From a virus: 64,000 nt of DNA. Below are positions 50,548-57,595 of the stretch, piece by piece (position 1 is the first letter of the stretch; each line of letters starts with the position of its first letter). The notes below the pieces were generated by a model. That model saw nothing but the letters and a program-made list of their open reading frames with translations, did not search any database and had not been told where the DNA came from. The stretch covers positions 24,218 to 88,217 of the IMG/VR virus record IMGVR_UViG_3300031576_000021; one strand, 5' to 3'. A program made the position numbers and the translations under genes.

Positions 50548-53507
50548 CCGCCGAGCAGCTCGTCGAGCTGGCGCAGGAAGTCCCGCTCCGCTTCCGCGAC
50601 GAGTTCTTCGAGACCATGCGTGCCGTCGCGACGGGCGACGTGGTCGAGGTGAAACGCCGGCTGCGGTGGCGCGAAGACCCGGTGCCGATGGAGCAATTCA
50701 TCGTCGACCCGTACTTCCTCGGCATGAAGGGCCAAGCGTACGACGAGATTGTCGCCCTATGCAGCGAGATCGACGTGAGCGAGTGCGAGGAGGTCATCCT
50801 CACGGGCGGATTGGGGTGGGGCAAAAGTTTCGCCTCGGTCATCCTGATGGCGCGGCAGGCGTATCTCTTCAACTGCCTCCGTGATCCCTGGGGCGAGTAC
50901 GAGATGACGCCCGGCTTTCCGATCGTCATCATTCAGCAGAGCGTGACGCGGGCGAAGGCGAAAGACGTCTTGTTTACTGGGCTCGCCGCGCGGCTTCGCA
51001 ACTCGCCATACTTCCAAGAGTGCTGCCTGCCCGATCCGAAGATCGAGAGCGAGCTGAAGTTCCCGAACGGGCTCGTCATCAAGCCAGTGGCATCGGGAGA
51101 CGCCGCCGCGATCGGCGAGAATTGCATCGCGGGCACGGTGGACGAAGTCAACTTCATGCGGCTGGTCGAGCGGTCGGCGCGGTCGCGTGACGGGCAGTCC
51201 TACGATCAGGCCACCGAGAGTTATCGCACGCTCGCCACCCGGCGCCGCAGCCGGTTCGTTAGCTACGGCAAACTGCCCGGCTGGATCGTGCTGGTCTCGT
51301 CCAGCCGGTATCCGAGCGACTTTACCGAGCAGAAGATGACCGAGGCCAAGGACGATCCGCGCATCTTCGTGCGGCGCTATTCCAACTGGGCAACGAAGCG
51401 GCACAAGTTCCAGGCCGAGGAGTTCACGTTCGCGCTGCCGACGGCCACCCAGCGTGGACGCATTCTCGACCCTGGCGAGACGACTGAGCAGCCGACCATT
51501 CAGGTCCCCGAGGATTTTCGCGAGGACTTCCAGAAGTACCCGGAGCAGTCAACGCGCGAGATCGCCGGGTTCCCGACGGAAGCCATCACCCCGTTCATCG
51601 CCCGGCGGGAGCTGCTCGCCGACATGGTGCGTCCCGAGTACCACCACCCGTTCGATGTCGAGTCGGGCACGATGCAAGACGGGATCAAGCTCCTCGTCGC
51701 GCACCTCCACAAGACGGCGCAGCCCCGCGCGTTGCACTTGGACCTGTCGAAGAATCGGGACGCAACCGGGCTGGTGTTCGGCTATGTGCGCAAGGTCGGC
51801 GTGTTTCATCGGACCAGTCTGGAAAGCGCTGCGGCCGAGAAAGCCGGCCGGCAGATCGTGACGGAAGAGACGCCGGATGGCCGGCGGTACGTCGAGCACG
51901 CACCGATCATCGTGATCGAGGGCATGCTGCGGATCACGGCGCCGCCGGGGGACGAGGTGCTGATCGAGGAGGTGTTGCAGCTCGTGTTCGAGATCAAGCG
52001 CCACGTCCCGCTGAAGTGGGTGACAAGCGATCAGTTCCAGAGTCTGCAAGCCCGGCAGATGTGCCGCGCTCGGGGGCTCATCACGGGTGAGGTCTCCGTC
52101 GATACCAGCGTCGAGCCGTACATGAACACGCGCATGGCGATCTACGACCGGCGGTTGGAGACGTACCACTACCCGGTGCTGCTGCGTGAGTTGGCGGCAC
52201 TCGAACGCGTCGACTCGGGCGGCAAGATCATGATCGATCATCCGCGTTGGGCGCTCGATGCTGACGGCAACCGGGTCGCTGGTTGCTTCGCAGGAGACAC
52301 ACGCGTGCGGCTGCTGGACGGTTGCGGCCCCACGTTCCACGATCTGGTCAAGGAATACGGCGACGGGCGTCCGTTCCACGTCTACACCATTCGTGACGGG
52401 AGCGTGTCGGTAGGGGTGGCGCATCACCCGCGGTGGACGAAGTATGCGCCCGTTGTGGAGGTGGAGCTGGACAACGGTCAGTGTATCCGATGCACGCCGG
52501 ATCACCCCTTCATGCTGCGGAATGGCACCTGGAGTGCGGCCGGGGATCTTGAGCCGGGCACGTCGTTGATGCCGCTCTACACCCGCGTGAGCGAGGGCCG
52601 CAGCCGTATGAATGGGTACGAGCTGTACTGCGACCCACGCGATGAGCGTTGGCACTTTACTCACCGCATGGTCGGTCGGTGGAAGTACCCAGATCATGGA
52701 TACACCGGCAACCAGAACGGGGCTGGCGTGATCCATCACAGCAAAGGCAAGCTGAACAACGATCCAGATGCCCTGATCTGGTTTGCGACGCAGGCAGAGC
52801 ACCGCGCTCTGCATGGACGGGAAATGCTTCGCTATCGAGCGAATCCCGAGTTCGAGGCACGGCGGCTCGTCGGTCTCCGGGCTTACAACGACGACCCGGT
52901 CAATCGGCAGGCGCAGGGGGATCGCCTGCGCTTGACTATGGGCCGCCCGGAGGTGCGGGCGAAGCGGGATGCAGCATCGGCGATCACCGGGCGCCGCACT
53001 GGGCCGGAGAACATGCGTCGGTACAACCAGAGTGCGAAGCACCGTCTCATTGCTGCGGAGATCGGGAAGCGAACCATCTGGCACGCCATCGAGGCGCGTC
53101 GGCGCCGGGATGTTACGGCAGATGAGGTGCCGGAGTGCCGGTTGCGGGGAATGACGAACCCGCAAATTGCGGCGGCGCTGCGGTGTTCCATCTCCCTGGT
53201 TGAACGGCGTATCGGACGCCTGCGTGCGGCTGGAGTGGTTATCCCGGCCAGCCCGTACCTGGTACGCAATCACAAGGTTGTGGCTGTGCGTCTCGCTGGA
53301 CTGGCCGATGTGTTCGATCTGACGGTGGATGGCACGGAGAATTTCGCGCTGGCGTCTGGCGTGTTCGTCCACAATTCCAAGGACGTTGCGGACGGCCTGG
53401 CGGGCGTGATCCATACGTTGAGCATGCGCCGCGACAGCTGGCGCCCCAGCGACGCGCCCGGCCGGCGCGACGACATCCACCGCAAGGCCGACATCGCCCG
53501 CCGCTAA
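50523..53507 (+). CDS. terL: Terminase large subunit, split by an HNH intein
   Basis: A 994-codon gene. Exteins form a ~630-residue packaging motor. Walker A is GGLGWGKSF (~96-104), with DEVNFM as the likely Walker B end. The C-terminal nuclease contains LHLDLSKNRDATGLVFGY, with a catalytic Asp, and KDVADGLAG, the final acidic motif. The intein (52284-53375) sits immediately before SKDVADG, so nuclease activity needs splicing. It is located before the portal, as usual. Confidence 0.9.
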   Translation: MAGPGRSVTAEQLVELAQEVPLRFRDEFFETMRAVATGDVVEVKRRLRWREDPVPMEQFIVDPYFLGMKGQAYDEIVALCSEIDVSECEEVILTGGLGWGKSFASVILMARQAYLFNCLRDPWGEYEMTPGFPIVIIQQSVTRAKAKDVLFTGLAARLRNSPYFQECCLPDPKIESELKFPNGLVIKPVASGDAAAIGENCIAGTVDEVNFMRLVERSARSRDGQSYDQATESYRTLATRRRSRFVSYGKLPGWIVLVSSSRYPSDFTEQKMTEAKDDPRIFVRRYSNWATKRHKFQAEEFTFALPTATQRGRILDPGETTEQPTIQVPEDFREDFQKYPEQSTREIAGFPTEAITPFIARRELLADMVRPEYHHPFDVESGTMQDGIKLLVAHLHKTAQPRALHLDLSKNRDATGLVFGYVRKVGVFHRTSLESAAAEKAGRQIVTEETPDGRRYVEHAPIIVIEGMLRITAPPGDEVLIEEVLQLVFEIKRHVPLKWVTSDQFQSLQARQMCRARGLITGEVSVDTSVEPYMNTRMAIYDRRLETYHYPVLLRELAALERVDSGGKIMIDHPRWALDADGNRVAGCFAGDTRVRLLDGCGPTFHDLVKEYGDGRPFHVYTIRDGSVSVGVAHHPRWTKYAPVVEVELDNGQCIRCTPDHPFMLRNGTWSAAGDLEPGTSLMPLYTRVSEGRSRMNGYELYCDPRDERWHFTHRMVGRWKYPDHGYTGNQNGAGVIHHSKGKLNNDPDALIWFATQAEHRALHGREMLRYRANPEFEARRLVGLRAYNDDPVNRQAQGDRLRLTMGRPEVRAKRDAASAITGRRTGPENMRRYNQSAKHRLIAAEIGKRTIWHAIEARRRRDVTADEVPECRLRGMTNPQIAAALRCSISLVERRIGRLRAAGVVIPASPYLVRNHKVVAVRLAGLADVFDLTVDGTENFALASGVFVHNSKDVADGLAGVIHTLSMRRDSWRPSDAPGRRDDIHRKADIARR
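52284..53375 (+). other. Terminase intein with HNH endonuclease and HTH
   Basis: A 364-residue intein. It starts CFAGDTRVRLLDG and ends VFDLTVDGTENFALASG..VHN before Ser. Block B is CTPDHPFML. The endonuclease is HNH-like (VIHHSKGKLNNDPDALIWFA, then QAEHRALHG) rather than LAGLIDADG, followed by a helix-turn-helix (MTNPQIAAALRCSISLVERR). Confidence 0.88.
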
Positions 53508-53535
53508 GGCCCATTTCCCGCCCTTTGGGGGCCTC

Positions 53536-53564
53536 TTGACACAATCCCCTCCATAGGCGAAAAG
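53536..53564 (+). promoter_or_regulatory. Promoter of the TTGACACAA family
   Basis: TTGACA 53536-53541, 17 bp spacer, GAAAAG 53559-53564, in the layout TTGACACAAT...AGGCGAAAAGG. It lies in the 96 base gap after the terminase, 39 bases before ATG 53604. Confidence 0.65.
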
Positions 53565-53603
53565 GTATTCATCAGACCACCGTACGGGCTAAAGGAACGA
53601 CAC

Positions 53604-54188
53604 ATGGGCCGCACAACCAACAAGGGGGGATGCCGAATGAATCAGTGGTTCAACGTAGACAAGGAAGGGCTGGCGAAAGTACTGGAGCGCCGCGGACGCG
53701 GCTTCGCGCTCCTCGAACTTCTGCAAAACGGCTGGGATACGAACGCGACCCGCGTCGAGATGACGCTGACACCGCAGCCTGGCAAGGCGGAAGTACGCGT
53801 CGAGATCCGCGACGACTGCCCGACCGGGTTTAAGAACCTGGAGCACGCCTACACGCTGTTTGCGGAATCGTGCCGCAAGGGCGATTCGACGAAGCGCGGC
53901 CGATTCAACCTCGGCGAGAAGCTGGTCCTGGCGTTGTGCCGGGAAGCCACCATCTCCTCGACGACGGGGTCGGTGGTGTTCTCGCACGATGGGACGCGAC
54001 GACGGCGGAAGGCCGGAGCCACGGCGACCGGCTCGTCGTTCGTTGGCTACATGGCGATGACCCGCGAGCAGCTGGCCGAAGCGCTGACGATCGTCCGGTC
54101 GGTGATCCCGCCGCCGGGGGTCGTGACGGTGCTGGACGTATCGGCTCGGGCGACCGAGTTGCAGACTGCGCCGCGCGGCGCTACGTGA
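53604..54188 (+). CDS. GHKL-type ATPase domain protein
   Basis: A 194-residue protein. LLELLQNGWDTNATRVEM is the N-box, VEIRDDCPTGF the D-x-G region, and GRFNLGEKLVLALC the lid-like segment of GHKL (Hsp90, MutL, histidine-kinase) ATPases. Only the ATPase domain is present. AAAGGA precedes ATG 53604 (ATG 53637 is an alternative). Stand-alone GHKL proteins occur in phage-defence and anti-defence contexts; its role here is unknown. Confidence 0.7.
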   Translation: MGRTTNKGGCRMNQWFNVDKEGLAKVLERRGRGFALLELLQNGWDTNATRVEMTLTPQPGKAEVRVEIRDDCPTGFKNLEHAYTLFAESCRKGDSTKRGRFNLGEKLVLALCREATISSTTGSVVFSHDGTRRRRKAGATATGSSFVGYMAMTREQLAEALTIVRSVIPPPGVVTVLDVSARATELQTAPRGAT

Positions 54189-55231
54189 GCGGTGTGCCAG
54201 TCACGGGCGACGCGAGCGAACACGCGCACGTCCGTGCGGAAGAAGCGGCGATGGCGTACGGGCATGCGCTCGGGATCTGGCGCGAGACGGGCGAGGGGAC
54301 TGACAACGCCTGCGTGCTGTCGCGGTGCGGCGCTCGGGTCCGCGTACTGGCGGGCTACGCCAGAGGCGAGGCGTTGTCCAGACCGTGCCGGCACCCGCGC
54401 GACTACGAAACGACCGGCCCCCCGATCACCGACCACGTCGCCGAGACCCACGCCAAGGAGGCGCGCGAACGCGAGCAGGCCCGGGCTACCCTGGCGGCCC
54501 TCCCCGACGTGCCCCCGCCCGAACGCCGCCGGGTGCCCGCTACGGCCCGCCAGCTCCCAGCCCCTACCGATCCCACGACCCAGCCCCACCCGACGCTTCC
54601 TAGCGCCCCGCTGCGCGATTCGGCCCCTCAAACGAGGGCCCAAAAGACGCAGACCTCCGGGGCTGGGATCGCGGCAGCCCTACTCACCGGCCGTACCGTC
54701 ATGAACGTTGCCCACAGTCTCGGGGTCGGCGAGGATCGGGTACGGGTCATCTCGCGCGAGCTAGAGGCCGCCGGGAAGCTGACTGCCTGCGCGTGCGGGA
54801 AGCCGGTCCGTCATGCTGGCCGGTGCCGCACAAGCGAACGGCCCGAGGCGCCTACTCCCCGAGCCGTTGCCCAGAGTGCGCCGCGCGGCGCAACCGACGC
54901 CGAGATCGACGCGGCGCTGCTGTCGGGAAAATACCGCTCGGCCAAGGAAGTCCAGACCGCGCTGCATGTGCGGTCGTTTCGGTCCCAGGCACGCGCCCGT
55001 GCGCTTGCGGCCGAGGGGCGGTTGCAGCCGTGTGCCTGCGGGCTCCGCTTCGGACACAGCGGGCCGTGTAGTGCCCGGCTCCGCGCGGAGGCCGAGCACG
55101 CGGAGATCCCGCCGGCAGTCTCGGCACTCCCCGGGGCCGCGTCTCGGGGCCGTCCGCCGACCCATACCGTCGAACGCATGGCGTGTGAGCGCTGCGGCGT
55201 CGAGTTCGAGTTCAAAGGCGCATCGGCGTGA
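54185..55231 (+). CDS. Regulator with repeated HTH and zinc-knuckle units; frameshifted end
   Basis: A 348-residue protein from GTG 54185 (GTGA). After a Pro-rich linker two repeats occur: GIAAALLTGRTVMNVAHSL...CACGKPVRHAGRC and EIDAALLSGKYRSAKEVQTA...CACGLRFGHSGPC, each a HTH plus C-x-C...H...C knuckle. The C-terminal MACERCGVEFEFKG begins a zinc ribbon whose other half is in the next frame (55227-55430), so the gene appears to need a +1 shift near its TGA. Confidence 0.6.
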   Translation: MSGVPVTGDASEHAHVRAEEAAMAYGHALGIWRETGEGTDNACVLSRCGARVRVLAGYARGEALSRPCRHPRDYETTGPPITDHVAETHAKEAREREQARATLAALPDVPPPERRRVPATARQLPAPTDPTTQPHPTLPSAPLRDSAPQTRAQKTQTSGAGIAAALLTGRTVMNVAHSLGVGEDRVRVISRELEAAGKLTACACGKPVRHAGRCRTSERPEAPTPRAVAQSAPRGATDAEIDAALLSGKYRSAKEVQTALHVRSFRSQARARALAAEGRLQPCACGLRFGHSGPCSARLRAEAEHAEIPPAVSALPGAASRGRPPTHTVERMACERCGVEFEFKGASA

Positions 55232-55430
55232 GCGGGAAGTACCGAATCGACGGCAGCGGTTCTGTAGTGCCTCGTGCCGAGTGCAGGGGCGGGCGATCCC
55301 TCCCGAGCTGATCCGCCCCGTGACCTGCGGGTGTGGACGGCCCTCCACACACGGCGGCCGGTGCGCCGCGCGGCACAAGCTGGGGTTCGCGCGCCGTATC
55401 GCATGGTTGCGCGACTTGCAGCGACCGTGA
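55227..55430 (+). pseudogene. Out-of-frame continuation of the zinc-knuckle regulator
   Basis: This frame reads EVPNRRQRFCSASCRVQGRA and CGCGRPSTHGGRC, completing the zinc ribbon begun by the preceding gene and adding a third knuckle. No good start is present; GTG 55228 is in another frame. It is either reached by +1 frameshifting at GCG TGA or separated by an indel. Confidence 0.5.
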
Positions 55431-55460
55431 TCTTGCACGGCCGGCATTCCGTGGTATGGC

Positions 55461-57251
55461 GTGGCTCGAGTGGGGCGGTCGAAGGACAGGAACGATGCCC
55501 GGGTCCGGGTCGTGCGGGTACCCGTGGCCGGCTACGCGACGAACAACGCGTTGCTCGGGTCCGGTGACGAGTCTCCGGGCTTCGTACCCGTTCCCGTGAG
55601 CGGGCGCCCGAAACGGTTGCAGCACGTCGAGAAGCGCGAGAGCAAGAAGATCCGCCAGTCGCGTGTCTCCCCCGGTCTGTTCGACAGCAAAATCATTCCG
55701 CCGCCGGTCGACCCAGGGCGCCTCCTAGAGATCGGTCTCGACAACTCGGTCCTACGCCAGTGCGTCGATGCCACCGTAGTCAACATCGATCTGTTCGGCT
55801 GGACGTTGGAGTACGCCGGCCCCGAGGGCCAGGAGGACACGCCAGACTCCAAGCAGGAGAAGGCCCGCTCGGAGACGTTCTTCCTCACCTGCAACCCGAA
55901 GCAGTCGTTCACATCGATCCGCGAGGCCGTGCGGTTCGATCGCGGATTCATGGGGACCGGATACTTCGAGTTCATCCGGGACGACTCCGGCGAGAATCTC
56001 GTCGGCATCGAGCACTTGCCGTCCCGGACGATGCGGATCTGCGAGGAAGATCCCGAGCCCGTGGACATCCAATGGACGATGGTTGGCGCGAACGGCGAGC
56101 TGGTAACCCGCCCGATCGCCATGCGCTTCCGACGCTACGTACAGATCGCCGGCAGCACGCGCGTCTGGTTCAAGGAGCTGGGCGATCCGCGCATCATCAG
56201 TGCGCGTGACGGCCGGGTGTACGAGGCCCTGCCGCCGGAAGAAGAAGCGACCGAAGTGCTCCACATGCGGACCTACTCGGCGACGGAGCCCTACGGCCTG
56301 GTGCGCTGGTTCGGCAATCTGCCCGCGGTGCTCGGCAGTCACCATGCCGACATGACGAACCTGAATTTCTGGAAGCGGTCGGGTATCCCGCAGCTGGCGA
56401 TCGTCGTCTCCGGTGGCGGTGTGACCACGAAGACGCTCGATCGCATCGAGTCGTTCTTCAAGCACGGGCCGGACCCCTCGAAGGCGTTCCACGACGTGTT
56501 GATTATCGAGGCGACGCCTGATCTCGACGATCAGAAGATGGACGAGAAGCCGGCCACCGTGCACGTGCAGCTGAAGCCGCTGCATAACGAGCGCATGACC
56601 GATGCCGTCTTTCCGAAGTACGACGAGGCGAATCGGACCAAGGTACGCTCGTCGGAACGCCTCCCGCCGGTTTTGATCGGGCTCGCCGATGATCACACGT
56701 TCAACAGCACGCTCGGCGCCCGCACCACAGCTGAGGAGCAGGTGTTTCAGCCGGAACGCAGTGGGTTCGACGAAACGATCAACCTGCGCGTGATGCCGTT
56801 GCTGAAGGTGTTCCGGTGGAAGTTCGTCACGAACGGCCCGATGGTGGGCGACGTCGAGGCGTTCACGCAGGCCATGATTCGCTTCAACGAGGTCGGCGCG
56901 ATGACGCCCAACGTGGCGCGGACGATCAGCAACGAGATGCTCGGCACGACGTTTAAGACGATTGAGGAGCCGTGGGGAGACGTGCCGTTTGCGCTGACGG
57001 TTGCGCAGCAGCAGCCGCGTCCGGAGGAGCCAGGCGAGCCGCTCGACAAGGGAAAGCCGGATGAGGTCGCGGTCGAGAAAGGCGATGACGTCGTATCGCT
57101 CGTCGGCCGTGCATTCGGCGGCGACGACGCCGCAGTGGCGGATCTCGGCAAGCAGTTGCAGAAGGCCCTGCGGACGAAGGCCGCTGTTGTGGTCAGTATC
57201 GATCGCGGCAAGACGGTGTTGAAGGGCGGCAAGCGCGCCGTACGGCGATGA
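55461..57251 (+). CDS. Portal protein (PBSX/XkdE type)
   Basis: A 596-residue portal. LLEIGLDNSVLRQCVDATVV, LVGIEHLPSRTMRIC, PYGLVRWFGNLPAVLGSH and SERLPPVLIGL are typical of phage portal proteins of the PBSX family. The C-terminal ~100 residues are charged. GTG 55461 is the start. It forms the dodecameric ring for DNA entry and lies next to the minor head protein. Confidence 0.85.
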   Translation: MARVGRSKDRNDARVRVVRVPVAGYATNNALLGSGDESPGFVPVPVSGRPKRLQHVEKRESKKIRQSRVSPGLFDSKIIPPPVDPGRLLEIGLDNSVLRQCVDATVVNIDLFGWTLEYAGPEGQEDTPDSKQEKARSETFFLTCNPKQSFTSIREAVRFDRGFMGTGYFEFIRDDSGENLVGIEHLPSRTMRICEEDPEPVDIQWTMVGANGELVTRPIAMRFRRYVQIAGSTRVWFKELGDPRIISARDGRVYEALPPEEEATEVLHMRTYSATEPYGLVRWFGNLPAVLGSHHADMTNLNFWKRSGIPQLAIVVSGGGVTTKTLDRIESFFKHGPDPSKAFHDVLIIEATPDLDDQKMDEKPATVHVQLKPLHNERMTDAVFPKYDEANRTKVRSSERLPPVLIGLADDHTFNSTLGARTTAEEQVFQPERSGFDETINLRVMPLLKVFRWKFVTNGPMVGDVEAFTQAMIRFNEVGAMTPNVARTISNEMLGTTFKTIEEPWGDVPFALTVAQQQPRPEEPGEPLDKGKPDEVAVEKGDDVVSLVGRAFGGDDAAVADLGKQLQKALRTKAAVVVSIDRGKTVLKGGKRAVRR

Positions 57252-57595
57252 CGCTGCGCGAGCTGGAGGCGGAGTTCTATCGATACGTCGACGAGCAAGA
57301 CGGCCGCATTCTCTGGAGGCTAGTCGAGACACTCGCGCAGGCGCATGGGGTCATGTTCCTGTGCCCGAAGTGTTACCAGGAGAACGGCGGCGCAGTGGGC
57401 ACGCATCGCGTGATATGTTGGTCGCGCTCGCGTGGCGTCCCGGATGAGGCGCAGCCGAAGCCCGGTCGGTGGCCGCTACTCGGCACCGGGCTCGACGATC
57501 TAACGCTGGACGGTGATCCCCCAGGTACTGCGTCGGTGCTACTCACGAACGGGTGCGGCGCGCATTTCTTCGTCAAGAACGGCGAGGTATGCTGA
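57248..57595 (+). CDS. Small zinc-type head-region protein
   Basis: A 115-residue protein. MFLCPKCYQENGGAVGTHRV, ICWSRSRGVPDEAQPKPGRW and GCGAHFFVKNGEV form a pattern with C-x2-C and His-Cys ligands (DUF6527-like in style). ATGA coupling to the portal stop; its end overlaps the minor head start. Confidence 0.6.
   Translation: MTLRELEAEFYRYVDEQDGRILWRLVETLAQAHGVMFLCPKCYQENGGAVGTHRVICWSRSRGVPDEAQPKPGRWPLLGTGLDDLTLDGDPPGTASVLLTNGCGAHFFVKNGEVC

Noticed and set aside
51549-53480. A 643-codon minus-strand frame opposite the terminase and its intein
   Set aside because: Unlike the antisense genes in the minor head inteins it shows no nuclease or zinc-finger motif, and the sense intein already has an HNH endonuclease.
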